Below, one piece after another: positions 16,499 through 26,034 of a DNA stretch of 64,000 bases. A program made the position numbers and the translations under genes. Under the pieces are notes generated by a model. The model did no database searches and was not told where the DNA came from. It worked only from the letters and a program-made list of their open reading frames with translations. How positions within the stretch are numbered: the first letter of the stretch is position 1; each line of letters begins with the position of its first letter. This DNA is from CAILZL01 sp049840395 (GTDB taxonomy: Bacteria > Pseudomonadota > Gammaproteobacteria > Steroidobacterales > Steroidobacteraceae), in NCBI GenBank assembly GCA_049840395.1, contig JASGLD010000009.1:1-64000 (forward strand), in the 5' to 3' direction.

Positions 16499-17668
16499 CT
16501 ACTTCTTACAGCTGCCCTGCATGACAACGGCGCTGCCATTGCCTAACACGGTGGCGAAGTCTGCCGTACCGTCGCCATTGAAATCCGCTACCACGGAGTC
16601 ATACGCACCATTGCCAGTGGCTACGGGCAAGCTGGCTTCGAACGTACCATCACCTTTGTTGAAGTACACATCGGTCACACCGCCAGAGTTGGCGGCAGTC
16701 AGCAACTCTGGTTTACCGTCGCCATTCAAATCACCGGCAGTAATCGCCACGGCTTTACCCGAAGCGGCATACACCACTTGCGGTGCGAAGCTGCCTGGCT
16801 GTTTGCTGCCCAGATTCAACAACACACTGGTGGTGCTGTCCGCTTGATTGGCGGTGACGATGTCGGGATAGCCATCGCCGTTGAGATCGGCGGTATCCAA
16901 GCCAAAGGTGCTGGCACCAGCGGCAAATGCCGTAGTCGCTTCAAAGGTGCCATCGCCCTTGCCGAACAACACATTCACCGCGCCGTTCTTCGGGCTGTTA
17001 TTGGCCAACGCCACATCGAGTTTGCCGTCCTTGTTGAAGTCCGCTGCAACGATGCCATGCACGGCTGCTCCAGCCGGATACAACACATGTGGCGCGAAGG
17101 TGCCATCACCCTTGCCCAACAGAATCTGCAAGCCGGTCTTCTGTGCAGCTACGGCCAGATCCATCTTGCCGTCCTTGTTGAAGTCGCCGGCCGTAATAGC
17201 GCGTAGCTTGTCGTCTTCGCGATCGGTGGCCGACACATCTACATAGTCTTTGAACGTGCCGTCGCCCTTGTTGATATGGATGCTCACTGCGACGCCGAAT
17301 GGCGCGCCGTTGGAAGCGCCAAAATTAGCTGAGGCCAGATCCGGATAACCATCGCCGTTGAAGTCTGCGGCCACCGTTTCATAAGGGCCTACCGTGCTGG
17401 TTTTGTACGTCGTGGGTGCAGCGAATTTGCCGCCCTTCTGTCCCAGCGCCACGCTGATCGTGCCATCGCCCTGAGCGGTAGTGACGATGTCCAGAATCTT
17501 GTCCTTGTTCAGGTCCACCGCAATGATGGCCGCGGAGCGCGCGCCGCTGGTGATAGTGGCGCTTTGCGTGTAGCTGCAGGTAGCGGCTGCTGCAGCCAGA
17601 TGCGGGATTAGCGCTGCAGTTAGGGCAGTCGTTGCAGAGACGGAGATCGTTGTTGTTGTGGCTTTCAT
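16499..17668 (-). CDS. Secreted seven-bladed FG-GAP/VCBS repeat protein (tandem paralogue)
   Basis: 389 aa, collinear with the downstream 15228 gene over its whole length: signal peptide, first Cys, seven repeats with D-x-N-x-D-G loops, terminal Cys (MQGSCKK). Repeat six ends KPELL, so its last acidic ligand is Glu rather than Asp. The pair clearly arose by tandem duplication and has diverged through many substitutions while keeping the same repeat number. Role as for the neighbour: secreted propeller, ligand unknown. The intergenic region upstream carries a dispersed repeat. Confidence 0.9.
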   Translation of the reverse strand: MKATTTTISVSATTALTAALIPHLAAAAATCSYTQSATITSGARSAAIIAVDLNKDKILDIVTTAQGDGTISVALGQKGGKFAAPTTYKTSTVGPYETVAADFNGDGYPDLASANFGASNGAPFGVAVSIHINKGDGTFKDYVDVSATDREDDKLRAITAGDFNKDGKMDLAVAAQKTGLQILLGKGDGTFAPHVLYPAGAAVHGIVAADFNKDGKLDVALANNSPKNGAVNVLFGKGDGTFEATTAFAAGASTFGLDTADLNGDGYPDIVTANQADSTTSVLLNLGSKQPGSFAPQVVYAASGKAVAITAGDLNGDGKPELLTAANSGGVTDVYFNKGDGTFEASLPVATGNGAYDSVVADFNGDGTADFATVLGNGSAVVMQGSCKK

Positions 17669-17759
17669 GAGTACTCCCGATTGGTCGGGTGGTACTCTAG
17701 CGCTGTGAATTTCTCTTCACTGTGAATATTTGCTGAGAGCCAGATGAGCGAGGTATTTA

Positions 17760-17799
17760 TCCCCTCCCCTGCGTAGCGGGGGAGGGTTAGGGTGGGGGC
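17760..17799. repeat. Dispersed GC-rich palindromic repeat, single copy
   Basis: An imperfect palindrome around GCGTAGCGGG followed by the tail TTAGGGTGGGGGC. The same element occurs as inverted pairs at 30478-30659 and 61883-61992. It lies between FG-GAP and hrpB genes. The rest of 17669-17910 holds no gene. Confidence 0.8.
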
Positions 17800-17910
17800 A
17801 ACAACAATGCAACAGGCCCGAACTAATTAAGCAAGTCCTGTTGTCGCATCAAATGCTTTGCACACGCTGCAATGTGGCGAACATCTCACGCGAAACGGCG
17901 AGCTGTTTGC

Positions 17911-20499
17911 TCAAGTTCCTCGCGGCTTGGCCCTCGCCGTCGCCTCTGCCTGCAATGGATCGTCCGGCCAATAGTGTTTGGGGTAACGACCCTTCAAATC
18001 TTTTTTCACATCGTGATAACCACGTGCCCAGAAGCTGGCGAGATCTTGAGTGACTTGAACAGGTCGCCGCGCGGGAGAAAGCAGTTCCATCAACACGGGT
18101 ACCGAGCCGCCACCGACGCGTGGGGTTTCGGTCATGCCAAACACTTCCTGCAATCTCACAGATAGTGTGGGCACCGCGCCGGAGTAATCCAGCGCAATAT
18201 TCGAGCCGCTGGGCACGCGAATATGGGTGGGCGCAATGTCATTCAGATGTTGCTGTTGATCCCAACTGAGTAGGGCAATCAACGCTTGATGCATATCCAG
18301 CTGCTGCAATTGCGAACGGCGAGAAATGCCATCCAGCCAGGGCGCCAGCCAGTCTTCCAGCGTGGCCAGCAGATGCGCGTCATCCACATTTGGCCACTGT
18401 CCCTGTCGATCGTGTTGATGTGCAAACTGCATGCGTGTGCGCAGTTGTTTGGCAGCCTCACTCCAGGGTAGGCACGTCAAGCTCAGTTCGCGAATGCCTT
18501 GCAGCATGGCTGCAAGTAGACGTGTGGTATCCGGTTTATCCAGTCGTTTCGATGCGAGTGTCAGCGCGCCCAGCCTGCGCTCTTGAGTGGCGGTGACGAT
18601 GGCCTCGCGACTATTCCATTCGATACGCTCACGTTGCTCGATTACTGCAACGAAGTCGGTTTCAAGTTCTTCCAATTCAATGGGCGCCGCCAGCTGAATG
18701 CGAGCATCACGCTCCGAAGCATCCAGTTGCGCCACTACCAGGTATGCGGCCTTGCTTAAACTTTGCGGTGTGTTGAGTACTGCGCCGCTGCCATTGCTGA
18801 GTAAGTAGCGCTCGCTTTCACCGCGCTTCTGCGCGATGCGATCCGGATAGGCCAGCGCAAGCAGTCGTCCGGTTTCATACAGTTGCGCGGCTTCACTGCG
18901 TGAACTGGATGCTCGCAGCTGTCTGGCAAGTTGCTCGGCGCTGCGCAGTACGCGTTGCTTGCCGCCCTGATCCACGTCATTGTTGGGGATGGCTGCGCCA
19001 TGCAGTGCTTCGATGCGACTGCGCAAATCCACATCTCGGTCACGGCTGCGGCTGCGTAGTAGATCGCGCTCTCCCAGCAAGGCAGTCAGTTCTATGGCCA
19101 ATGCTTCCAGCTGCAACTCACGCGCCTTGATCAGCATATGCGCCAGCCGCGGATGTGTGCCCAGCTGTGCCATGGCGCGACCATGTGAGTTGATCTTGCC
19201 ATCTTTGTCTAAGGCACCTAACAGACTCAGCAGTTCGCGAGCCTGAGTAAAGTGCGCTGCGGGTGGCGCATCCAGCCAACGCAAGGCGCCGGCTTGTTGA
19301 ATGCCCCAGGCCGCCAGCTCCAACGTCAAGGGCAGCAAATCGCTTTCCAGAATTTCCGCAGTGGTGTGCGCAGTCAGTAAGTCCTGTTCGGATTCCTGCC
19401 ACAGGCGATAACACACGCCAGTTTGCGTACGGCCGGCACGACCGCGGCGTTGATCTGCGGCGGCGCGCGAGATGCGCAGCAGCTCCAGGGCATTCATGCC
19501 GGTGACGGGATCGAAGCGCAGGCGTCGTTCCAGGCCGCTATCGATCACCACCCGCACGCCGTCGATGGTCAACGAAGTCTCGGCAATGTTGGTGGCCAGC
19601 ACAATTTTGCGCTTGCCGGTCTCGCTGGGCGCAATGGCGCGATCCTGCTCGGCAGGCGATAGCTCGCCATACAGCGGCAGCACCAATGTATTCGCAGGCA
19701 GCGATGCGTCCTGCAACAGTGTTTGCACTCGGCGGATTTCGCCCTGGCCCGGCAGAAATACCAGCACATCGCCTGGCTCTTCTTGTACTGCGCGTGCAAT
19801 CGTGGCTGCGACATCGCGGGTAATGTCATTGTCCTGCCATAACTTGCGTTGTGCGCTGCCCGCCGCGCGGTAATGTGTGGTGACGGGAAAGCTTTGTCCC
19901 TGCGAAGTCACTATGGGCGCATCACCTAGTAACTTGGCGACCGCTGCGCCATCCAGGGTGGCCGACATGACTAGCAGCTTGAGGTCATCGCGCAATGTGG
20001 CTTGCACATCCAGGCACAGTGCCAGACCTAAATCCGCTTGCAGGCTGCGTTCGTGGAATTCGTCGAAGATCACGATGCCGATGCCTTCCAACGCGGCATC
20101 GTGTTGCAGCATGCGTGTCAGAATGCCTTCGGTGACCACTTCGATGCGCGTGTGTTTGCCGACCTTGGTATCGAGTCGTGTGCGATAACCCACGGTCTGG
20201 CCGGCCGTCTCCCCCAAGGTGCTGGCCATGCGCAGGGCGACGCTGCGCGCCGCAATGCGGCGCGGTTCCAACATAAGAATCTTGCCCTTGATGGCTGGGC
20301 TGTCCAGCAGGGCCAGCGGTACGCCGGTGGATTTACCCGCGCCGGGTGGCGCCTGTAGTACAACGGCTGAGTGCTGCTGAAGCACGCCGAGCAAGTTGGG
20401 CAGCGCTGCATGGATCGGCAGCTGAGGGATCGATGGGTGAGAGGCGTTCAAGACATCAGGATGTGAGTGGGTGCAATGCGAGATTTTGGCACATTGCAC
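17911..20499 (-). CDS. hrpB: ATP-dependent helicase HrpB
   Basis: 862 aa, near the usual HrpB length. DEAH/RHA helicase motifs are in order: Walker A PPGAGKST at 51-58, IVIFDEFHERS (motif II, DEFH), MSATLDG (III), TNIAETSLTIDGVRVVIDSG (V) and QRRGRAGRTQTGVCYRL (VI), then the HA2 domain and the long HrpB-specific C-terminal region ending near RYPKHYWPDDPLQAEAT. It is an RNA helicase-like ATPase of unclear physiological role in bacteria. The GTG at 20499 has a GGAG upstream; a TTG at about 20451 closer to the conserved start is an alternative. Confidence 0.95.
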   Translation of the reverse strand: MQCAKISHCTHSHPDVLNASHPSIPQLPIHAALPNLLGVLQQHSAVVLQAPPGAGKSTGVPLALLDSPAIKGKILMLEPRRIAARSVALRMASTLGETAGQTVGYRTRLDTKVGKHTRIEVVTEGILTRMLQHDAALEGIGIVIFDEFHERSLQADLGLALCLDVQATLRDDLKLLVMSATLDGAAVAKLLGDAPIVTSQGQSFPVTTHYRAAGSAQRKLWQDNDITRDVAATIARAVQEEPGDVLVFLPGQGEIRRVQTLLQDASLPANTLVLPLYGELSPAEQDRAIAPSETGKRKIVLATNIAETSLTIDGVRVVIDSGLERRLRFDPVTGMNALELLRISRAAADQRRGRAGRTQTGVCYRLWQESEQDLLTAHTTAEILESDLLPLTLELAAWGIQQAGALRWLDAPPAAHFTQARELLSLLGALDKDGKINSHGRAMAQLGTHPRLAHMLIKARELQLEALAIELTALLGERDLLRSRSRDRDVDLRSRIEALHGAAIPNNDVDQGGKQRVLRSAEQLARQLRASSSRSEAAQLYETGRLLALAYPDRIAQKRGESERYLLSNGSGAVLNTPQSLSKAAYLVVAQLDASERDARIQLAAPIELEELETDFVAVIEQRERIEWNSREAIVTATQERRLGALTLASKRLDKPDTTRLLAAMLQGIRELSLTCLPWSEAAKQLRTRMQFAHQHDRQGQWPNVDDAHLLATLEDWLAPWLDGISRRSQLQQLDMHQALIALLSWDQQQHLNDIAPTHIRVPSGSNIALDYSGAVPTLSVRLQEVFGMTETPRVGGGSVPVLMELLSPARRPVQVTQDLASFWARGYHDVKKDLKGRYPKHYWPDDPLQAEATARAKPRGT

Positions 20500-20557
20500 G
20501 CCACTCCATCTTAATCAGCATTCTTAATCAGCAATACCGGGTCGGTATTATTGCTGG

Positions 20558-21082
20558 CTAGTCTTCCTTCTGCTCGAAGGCAGCGCGGGCTTCAATGATC
20601 TTCTCCGCGTTGGTGCTCAGCCATTCCACCAGACCGAAGACACGCTGCCACAGTTCCTGACCCAGCGGCGTCAAGGCGTATTCGACATTGGGCGGCACGG
20701 AAGCAATCACCTTGCGCGATACCAAGCCATCGCGTTCCAGCGCGCGCAGGCTGAAGGACAGCATGCGGCGAGAAATACCCACGTCGTCGATGGTGCTGAT
20801 GATGCGTTGCAGTACTGAGAAGCGCAGTGCGCCGTAGTGAAGCAGATGTAGCAACAGGGTGCTCCAGCGGTCGCCCAACAGGGTTTGTATTTCGCGCACC
20901 GGGCCACGCGCGTCGCGTCCCATTGTCGAAGCCTTGGAAATAGTTTGTTCAAACTCGCTGCGCAGGCTTGGACTGAGTCGGTCAAGAAAAGCTTGACCGA
21001 CAATGGCGACTACCTGGTCCCAGGCGTTGTCGTGGGCGATGTCGCGAGGTTGGGCTTGAGTATTCATGGCTGGATCATCCAA
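20558..21082 (-). CDS. HxlR-type winged-helix transcriptional regulator
   Basis: 174 aa; the ATG at 21067 (residue 6) is an equally plausible start. The C-terminal half is an HxlR domain: EIQTLLGDRWSTLLLHLLHYGALRFSVL, ISRRMLSFSLRALERDGLVS and NVEYALTPLGQELW. The first 70 residues form an unusual extra N-terminal region not typical of the family. Such regulators usually control adjacent genes in response to small ligands or oxidants. It is divergent from the TonB receptor at 21626 across 540 bases, so it is a candidate regulator of that locus (inference). Confidence 0.85.
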   Translation of the reverse strand: MDDPAMNTQAQPRDIAHDNAWDQVVAIVGQAFLDRLSPSLRSEFEQTISKASTMGRDARGPVREIQTLLGDRWSTLLLHLLHYGALRFSVLQRIISTIDDVGISRRMLSFSLRALERDGLVSRKVIASVPPNVEYALTPLGQELWQRVFGLVEWLSTNAEKIIEARAAFEQKED

Positions 21083-21361
21083 AGCACAGGTAGGACTGGA
21101 CTATAGGGGGAATAAATAACGCTGCTTACGCAATCATGGCGCAAAACCGCCGCAACGTCATCGTCTTTAACGTTAGCGATCGCATCGGCACGCCCGTAAT
21201 TCAAATGTGTGTCCTACAAGGGGCCGCATTTCTACAACAACCAGTCAATGAACAATGAACGAGTTGGGTAGAGCGCTGCTGCTTTGCGACCTCGTAAGCT
21301 CGAGGTGCAGCTGAATACATAAACGCGTCGATCTAATTGCGCTTAACAATGCACGTTGCTG

Positions 21362-21439
21362 TTACTGCGCAGTAAACATTTATTGCGGAAGTAACACAAT
21401 CGTTACGTTATTGACCGGGTTATTTGTGGCTGTTATCTA
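21362..21439 (+). promoter_or_regulatory. Promoter and palindromes upstream of the TonB receptor
   Basis: TTGACC (21411-21416), a 17-bp spacer and TATCTA (21434-21439) make a good sigma-70-type promoter, giving a leader of about 180 nt. Just upstream are a perfect 14-bp palindrome (21362-21375, TTACTGC and its complement) and a GTAAC-N6-GTTAC dyad (21391-21406). These are plausible operator sites. Nothing else is recognisable in 21083-21610. Confidence 0.55.
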
Positions 21440-21625
21440 ACATCGAAAATGAATGCAGCGCCGTGCGTGATGAAACGACGGAGAGCTGTGTTTCGAAAAT
21501 AAAACAGATTCTAAAAACGATTTGGCGAACCCTGCGTTAAGCCGAGTTCGCGATGGGGCTGGTTGTAATGCAACCGGATAAAAAGCCAATCCGCTGATTG
21601 GCGCATAAGAGTGGGGAGAAAAACT

Positions 21626-24103
21626 ATGCGAAAGCTATTGGCCTGTTCAACAGGCTTTCTGATTTCGATGGGTGGGTTTGCGCCTGCGATGGCGCAGACC
21701 GACACGGCATCGCTGCAATTGGAAGAGGTCATCGTTACCGCCGAGAAGCGCGAAACCAATTTGCAGAAGACATCCATTTCGATCCAGGTGACATCGGGCG
21801 ACCAATTACGACAAGAAGGCAAGCGTCGCATCGATGAAATTTTGAGTCAGACCAGCGGTGTCGAGTTTCAAACCAACGCCTTCGGCGCCAATGTGTTCCT
21901 GCGCGGCCTGGGTAATGTCGAAGGCATTCCGGGTGGCGGCGAAAAAGCCGTGGCGACCATCATCGATGGCGCATATCAATATCGTACTGAAACCCTATCC
22001 AGCGGCACGCTGGACGTCGCTCAAGTCGAGGTCATGCGCGGCGCGCAAGGCACGACGCTGGGTGCGGGTTCGTTGGCCGGGGCGGTCAGTCTGGTCTCCA
22101 ATAAGCCGGTGTTCGAATATCAGGCCAGCGGCTCACTGGAAGGCGGCAACTACAATCTGATCAATGCCGAAGGCGTATTGAATCTGCCGCTGGCGTCGAA
22201 TCAAGCAGTGCGTATGGCTTATTCGATCGGCAAGCGCGATGGCTATGTCAGCAGCGGCGCCGGTAACACCGATAATGTCAACGGTCGTGTGCGTTACCGC
22301 TGGTTGGTGAATGACGATCTGGACATTGTTGCGACCTACAACTTCCAACGCAGCAACAACATAGGGCGTAATGACACTGTGGCGACCACCGGCTACTATC
22401 GGGGCGCTGTTGCAGGAGACAGTTGTCTGCCGCCGTTTTCAACAGCGTTGGGAGCAATTGATCGCTGTCCATATGGTCAATCGGTGACCACTGGAACTGC
22501 GCCAAATGCTGTAACCAGCTACTACGGTGGCTCGATCGTGCATATCAACGACGGCGTAGGTTTCCGCGATCGCGCCAACGCATGGAACGATGGCTTTCCA
22601 AAATTCGGCTGGCCCGATTACGTATATAGAAACTCCAAGATCAACACCTTCGGCGCCGATATAAATTGGAATCTCGGTTTCGGTACATTGACGATCACGC
22701 CGCAACTGCAGAACGCTCGCAATGTCTCCAACGAGGCGCCCATGGGTGCGGCGATCACTCATGAAGACACCACTGAAAAGAGCAAGCAGGTGGAAGCGCG
22801 TCTGGCGTCGTCCAACAATTCCAAACTGCAATGGCTGGGTGGCGTGTACTACTACTATCGCAATACGCCCACCACCGGCAGTTACGATCTGAACTACGTC
22901 ACCGGTCTGTATTCCTTCCCGGGCATGGGAGTGGACTTGAAGAATGATGCCGGCACTCGTTCGGTGTTCGGCAACGCCACCTTCTCCATTCTCGATCAGC
23001 TGCGTGTGATCGGCGGCGTGCGCTACAGCAAGGACACCAAGAGCAGTCTCAGTCAGGCTAATGCCACGGCTACACCGACCACGTTGAATCACACCTGGCA
23101 GGACACTACCTATCGCGTCGGTCTTGAATATGATGTGCTGACCGATTCGATGTTGTATGCCACCTACCAGACGGGCTATCAGCCGGGCAGTCTGACGGCG
23201 ATGGGCGTGTGCGAAGGTACAGCGGGTTTCAGCTGTGCACAGACCACTGAGCAAATCACGCTGGGTATCAAGAATCAGTTCTTCGACAAGAAGCTGCAGT
23301 TGAATGTCGAGGCCTTCGATACCACCTATCACAATCGTCCGTTCCAGGGTTCGTTTACTGCGACACAGACGGTTAATGGTCAGGATGGCACTGGTACGGT
23401 TGCACAGAGTTACTGCACGGCCACTGGCCCTGCTGCAGCGAATGCGCCCGACTTCTATCGCGACTTGTCGTTGTCCTGTGTGCGTTACAACACCAGCATC
23501 ACTGTGCCGGATTGGACTTCCAAGGGCGTGGATGTGGATCTGAGCTGGATTCCCACCAATAACGACCGCTTCGATCTCACTGCGGAATACCTGGTTGCTA
23601 AGCAAGGCACGCTGCCAGTCTCTTTCAGTGCCAATGCCATTTTTGCTTCTTCAGGTTTGGCTGCCGGCATGGGTGAAACGGTTGCGGGCACCTTGGCCGA
23701 TGCACAGGTGCTGGCCAACATCCTCAATGCACAGGTTGCGCAGTACGACGGTTTGACTCCGCAGAACTCGCCCAAGTATGTGTTGAACGGTACCTACCAG
23801 CATAAGTTTGCGATGGCCAGCGGTGCGTCTCTCACACCCAAGATCAATGGCATCTACAAGACCAAGTATTGGAGTCAAGGCGGTGCCGGCGGCGCCAACA
23901 TTGTTGCCCCGGGTGCGGCTTACCAGCCCAACTACTACCTGTGGAATGCCTATCTCACTTATCAAAGCTCGGATGGTAAGTGGAGCGCCACGGCCAATGT
24001 GAAGAACGCCTTTGAAGAAGTAGTGCAGATCAACTACGGCACGCAGGATGTGCAGTTGAATGCGCCGCGGACGTTTGGTTTGAGCATCAATGCCAGTTTC
24101 TAA
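21626..24103 (+). CDS. TonB-dependent outer-membrane receptor
   Basis: 825 aa from the ATG at 21626 with GGGGAG at 21613-21618; the GTG at 21611 falls in that ribosome site. Signal peptide ends at APAMA-QTDT. A TonB-box-like segment (LEEVIVTAEKR) precedes the plug, with INVFLRG-type and VEVMRGAQGTTLGAGSLAGA motifs, followed by a 22-strand-type barrel ending FGLSINASF. Such receptors import large or scarce compounds using TonB energy; the ligand here is unknown. No siderophore gene is near. It heads the plus-strand cluster of secreted DUF4142-type, W-E-G-D-T-L-V, DUF6152 and NTF2-like genes, whose partners may handle the same compound (inference). Confidence 0.93.
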   Translation: MRKLLACSTGFLISMGGFAPAMAQTDTASLQLEEVIVTAEKRETNLQKTSISIQVTSGDQLRQEGKRRIDEILSQTSGVEFQTNAFGANVFLRGLGNVEGIPGGGEKAVATIIDGAYQYRTETLSSGTLDVAQVEVMRGAQGTTLGAGSLAGAVSLVSNKPVFEYQASGSLEGGNYNLINAEGVLNLPLASNQAVRMAYSIGKRDGYVSSGAGNTDNVNGRVRYRWLVNDDLDIVATYNFQRSNNIGRNDTVATTGYYRGAVAGDSCLPPFSTALGAIDRCPYGQSVTTGTAPNAVTSYYGGSIVHINDGVGFRDRANAWNDGFPKFGWPDYVYRNSKINTFGADINWNLGFGTLTITPQLQNARNVSNEAPMGAAITHEDTTEKSKQVEARLASSNNSKLQWLGGVYYYYRNTPTTGSYDLNYVTGLYSFPGMGVDLKNDAGTRSVFGNATFSILDQLRVIGGVRYSKDTKSSLSQANATATPTTLNHTWQDTTYRVGLEYDVLTDSMLYATYQTGYQPGSLTAMGVCEGTAGFSCAQTTEQITLGIKNQFFDKKLQLNVEAFDTTYHNRPFQGSFTATQTVNGQDGTGTVAQSYCTATGPAAANAPDFYRDLSLSCVRYNTSITVPDWTSKGVDVDLSWIPTNNDRFDLTAEYLVAKQGTLPVSFSANAIFASSGLAAGMGETVAGTLADAQVLANILNAQVAQYDGLTPQNSPKYVLNGTYQHKFAMASGASLTPKINGIYKTKYWSQGGAGGANIVAPGAAYQPNYYLWNAYLTYQSSDGKWSATANVKNAFEEVVQINYGTQDVQLNAPRTFGLSINASF

Positions 24104-24127
24104 GGTAACTGACGCTTACTGATGTTA

Positions 24128-24155
24128 GGTGCGGCGAGTCATGGCTTGCCGCGCC
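24128..24155 (+). terminator. Hairpin after the TonB receptor gene
   Basis: An 11-bp stem with two G-U pairs (24128-24138 with 24145-24155, 6-nt loop) lies 25 nt past the stop codon. The U-run is short, so termination may be partial. Confidence 0.5.
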
Positions 24156-24220
24156 TTCAAGAATTTTAGAAATAGTTTTTTGAATGGTTGCGCGATGAGT
24201 TTTTCAACGGGGGTAACGAT

Positions 24221-24970
24221 ATGAGTATGAAATTAAGTGGTGTGATTGCAGCGTTGTTGATTGCTGCTGCGCTGCCGGCGTCGGCGCAGCAACAGACCAA
24301 CAGCAACATGAATGACTATGAAACTCATTTGATTCGTGGGCTTGCCCAGCGACAGATGGCGCAGATGAGTTACGACAAGCTGGCAGTGGAGAAGGCCAGT
24401 TCTGAACAAGTGAAGGCCGTGGCCAAGCGTGCATTGGAAACGCATACCGCCGGCCAAACCAGCATCAGTGAGTTGGGTAAGAAGCTGGGAGCTTGGGGTG
24501 AAGTGGGCAAAGGCCCCAGCGATCCACGTAGCAGCGCTCCCGGTCCAGGACCTGGTGGCGCAGGTGGTGCCGCTCCACAAGGCGCAGGCGGTCCTCCGGG
24601 CGGCGCTCCTGGTGGTGCTCCCGGTGGCGCAGGTGGCATGGGCGCAGGCGGTCCTCCCGGTGGCATGGCTACCCCTCCGGGTGGCTCTTTCGATGATGCG
24701 TTGAAGAACGCCAGCGGCGGTGAGTTCGATCGCTTGTACTTGTTGCTGACGATTCTGCAGAACGAAGAAATGCAGCGTGCCGTGGCTTTGGAAATCGAGT
24801 CGGTGGGCAAGGCCAAGACCAATCCAGAGATCGTCGCCTGGTCGAAGGATCACGTTGAAACCTATCGCGGCATTGCTCGTGCCGTACAGAAGGCTGCACG
24901 TGGTGAAGGCGATAGCACGGATAATCCATTGGAACGCGAACGTGGTGCGGCCGACGCGCCCAAGAAGTAG
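24221..24970 (+). CDS. Secreted DUF4142-type (ferritin-like) protein with Gly-rich loop
   Basis: 249 aa from the ATG at 24221 with GGGGGTAA upstream. Signal peptide ends at LPASA-QQQT. The helical halves resemble DUF4142: HLIRGLAQRQMAQMSYDKLAVEKAS, then VKAVAKRALETHTAGQTSIS, and after the insert FDRLYLLLTILQNEEMQRAV and EIVAWSKDHVETYRGIARAVQ. The insert of about 50 residues between helices is nearly all Gly, Pro and Ala with G-G-M-G-A-G-G-P-P-G-G. DUF4142 proteins are exported four-helix proteins of unknown role. The family call is by pattern and only moderately sure. It stands between the TonB receptor and the first three-gene module. Confidence 0.72.
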   Translation: MSMKLSGVIAALLIAAALPASAQQQTNSNMNDYETHLIRGLAQRQMAQMSYDKLAVEKASSEQVKAVAKRALETHTAGQTSISELGKKLGAWGEVGKGPSDPRSSAPGPGPGGAGGAAPQGAGGPPGGAPGGAPGGAGGMGAGGPPGGMATPPGGSFDDALKNASGGEFDRLYLLLTILQNEEMQRAVALEIESVGKAKTNPEIVAWSKDHVETYRGIARAVQKAARGEGDSTDNPLERERGAADAPKK

Positions 24971-24982
24971 TCATCGAGTCCT

Positions 24983-25016
24983 GCGAGATCACGCTTGGGT
25001 TGAGGCGTGATCTTGC
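24983..25016 (+). terminator. Hairpin after the DUF4142-type gene
   Basis: A 12-bp stem with one G-U pair (24983-24994 with 25005-25016) 13 nt past the stop codon. There is no long U-run, so it may be a weak or Rho-assisted terminator separating this gene from the module at 25113. Confidence 0.6.
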
Positions 25017-25112
25017 TTGATGACATTGCTGTTAGTGAGCATGTATTCGAGTTGTGAATGAGCCGGGTGTGCGAGTCGTGCATGCACCGTGGCTCGAATG
25101 TGAGGGGGCAAG

Positions 25113-26000
25113 ATGTTGAAGAGTGTTCGTGTGGTGCGCCATGCACCCTGGCTGGTACTGGCATTGGCAAGCGCTAGCAATGTATGCGTAGCTGAAGAAG
25201 CGCCTGCCAAATCATCCGGCAAAACTGCGGCCGTGTCGGCAGCGTTGAAAGGCGGCGCTACCGGCAAGGGTTACACCTGGGCTGATGTAGCCAAGTGGCC
25301 CAACTTCGAAGGTAACTGGACCAATGGTGGTTTGATGGGTACACCTGGTCCTGCTGCGGGTATGGGGGGTGGTGGCGCAGTACAAGGCGGAGGCGGCCCA
25401 CCTGCTGGTGGTGCAGGCGGTGCGCCCGGCGGCGGCATGGGCGCCGGTGGTCCCGGTGGCGGACCGGGTGCGAATACCCCTTTAACCGATGCGTTTCGCG
25501 CCGCTTATCAAGCTGCGCAGAAAGGCAAGCCGCAGGGCATCGGCAATTGCGAACCCATGGGCGTGATATCCGATAGCGGCGGTTCGTTCTACTTCAACAA
25601 GGATGTGATCGTCATCGGTGGTCTATCCGATTGGTACAACGTATGGCGGCGCGTGTACATGGATGGTCGTGGTCATCCCGAAGATGTTGAGCCTAGTTAC
25701 TTCGGTCACTCCACCGGCCAGTGGCAAGGCGACACGCTGGTAATTGACACGGTTGCCATTCGCGGTGAAGCACAGATTCAACAAGGCATGCATGTCGATA
25801 ACACCGAGACACATGTGGTCGAGCGCCTGCGTTTGATCGACAAGGACACCTTGGAGATGAAGCGCACCATTACCAACCCGGAAGTATTCAGCAAGCCTTG
25901 GGAAGTCACCAAGACCATGAAGCGCACCGACGAAGAATACTTTGAGTCTTATTGCTGGACGGATCGCGATGAAGTGCTGGGCGGCAATCTCGACCTGTAA
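25113..26000 (+). CDS. Secreted W-E-G-D-T-L-V family protein with Gly-rich insert
   Basis: 295 aa, ATG with GAGGGGG upstream. Signal peptide ends near NVCVA-EEAP. Motifs in order: YTWADVAKWPNFEGNWTNGG, a block of about 40 Gly/Ala/Pro/Met residues with G-G-G-M-G-A-G-G-P-G-G, the Cys in GNCEPMGVI, RRVYMDGRGHPEDVEPSYFG, STGQWQGDTLVIDTVAI, HVVERLRLIDKDTLEMKRTI and the final Cys in ESYCWTD. Here the usual Trp-Glu is Trp-Gln. First gene of the first module, 34 nt before the DUF6152 gene. Function unknown. Confidence 0.87.
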   Translation: MLKSVRVVRHAPWLVLALASASNVCVAEEAPAKSSGKTAAVSAALKGGATGKGYTWADVAKWPNFEGNWTNGGLMGTPGPAAGMGGGGAVQGGGGPPAGGAGGAPGGGMGAGGPGGGPGANTPLTDAFRAAYQAAQKGKPQGIGNCEPMGVISDSGGSFYFNKDVIVIGGLSDWYNVWRRVYMDGRGHPEDVEPSYFGHSTGQWQGDTLVIDTVAIRGEAQIQQGMHVDNTETHVVERLRLIDKDTLEMKRTITNPEVFSKPWEVTKTMKRTDEEYFESYCWTDRDEVLGGNLDL

Positions 26001-26034
26001 GCGCTCATCCTTTCATCCAGTTTGGAGTCATATC

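Noticed and set aside
17705..17720. CRP-like site (GTGAA-N6-TTCAC) before the FG-GAP gene
   Set aside because: The arms and spacing do not fit TGTGA-N6-TCACA, and one short dyad in AT-rich DNA is weak evidence.
22439..23605. 388-codon minus-strand frame inside the first TonB receptor
   Set aside because: It mirrors the codon pattern of the receptor, has no ribosome site or recognisable motif, and is a shadow of the real gene.
24500..24690. Collagen-like Gly-X-Y repeat
   Set aside because: The Gly-rich blocks lack a regular three-residue period, so they are low-complexity linkers, not collagen-like triple helices.
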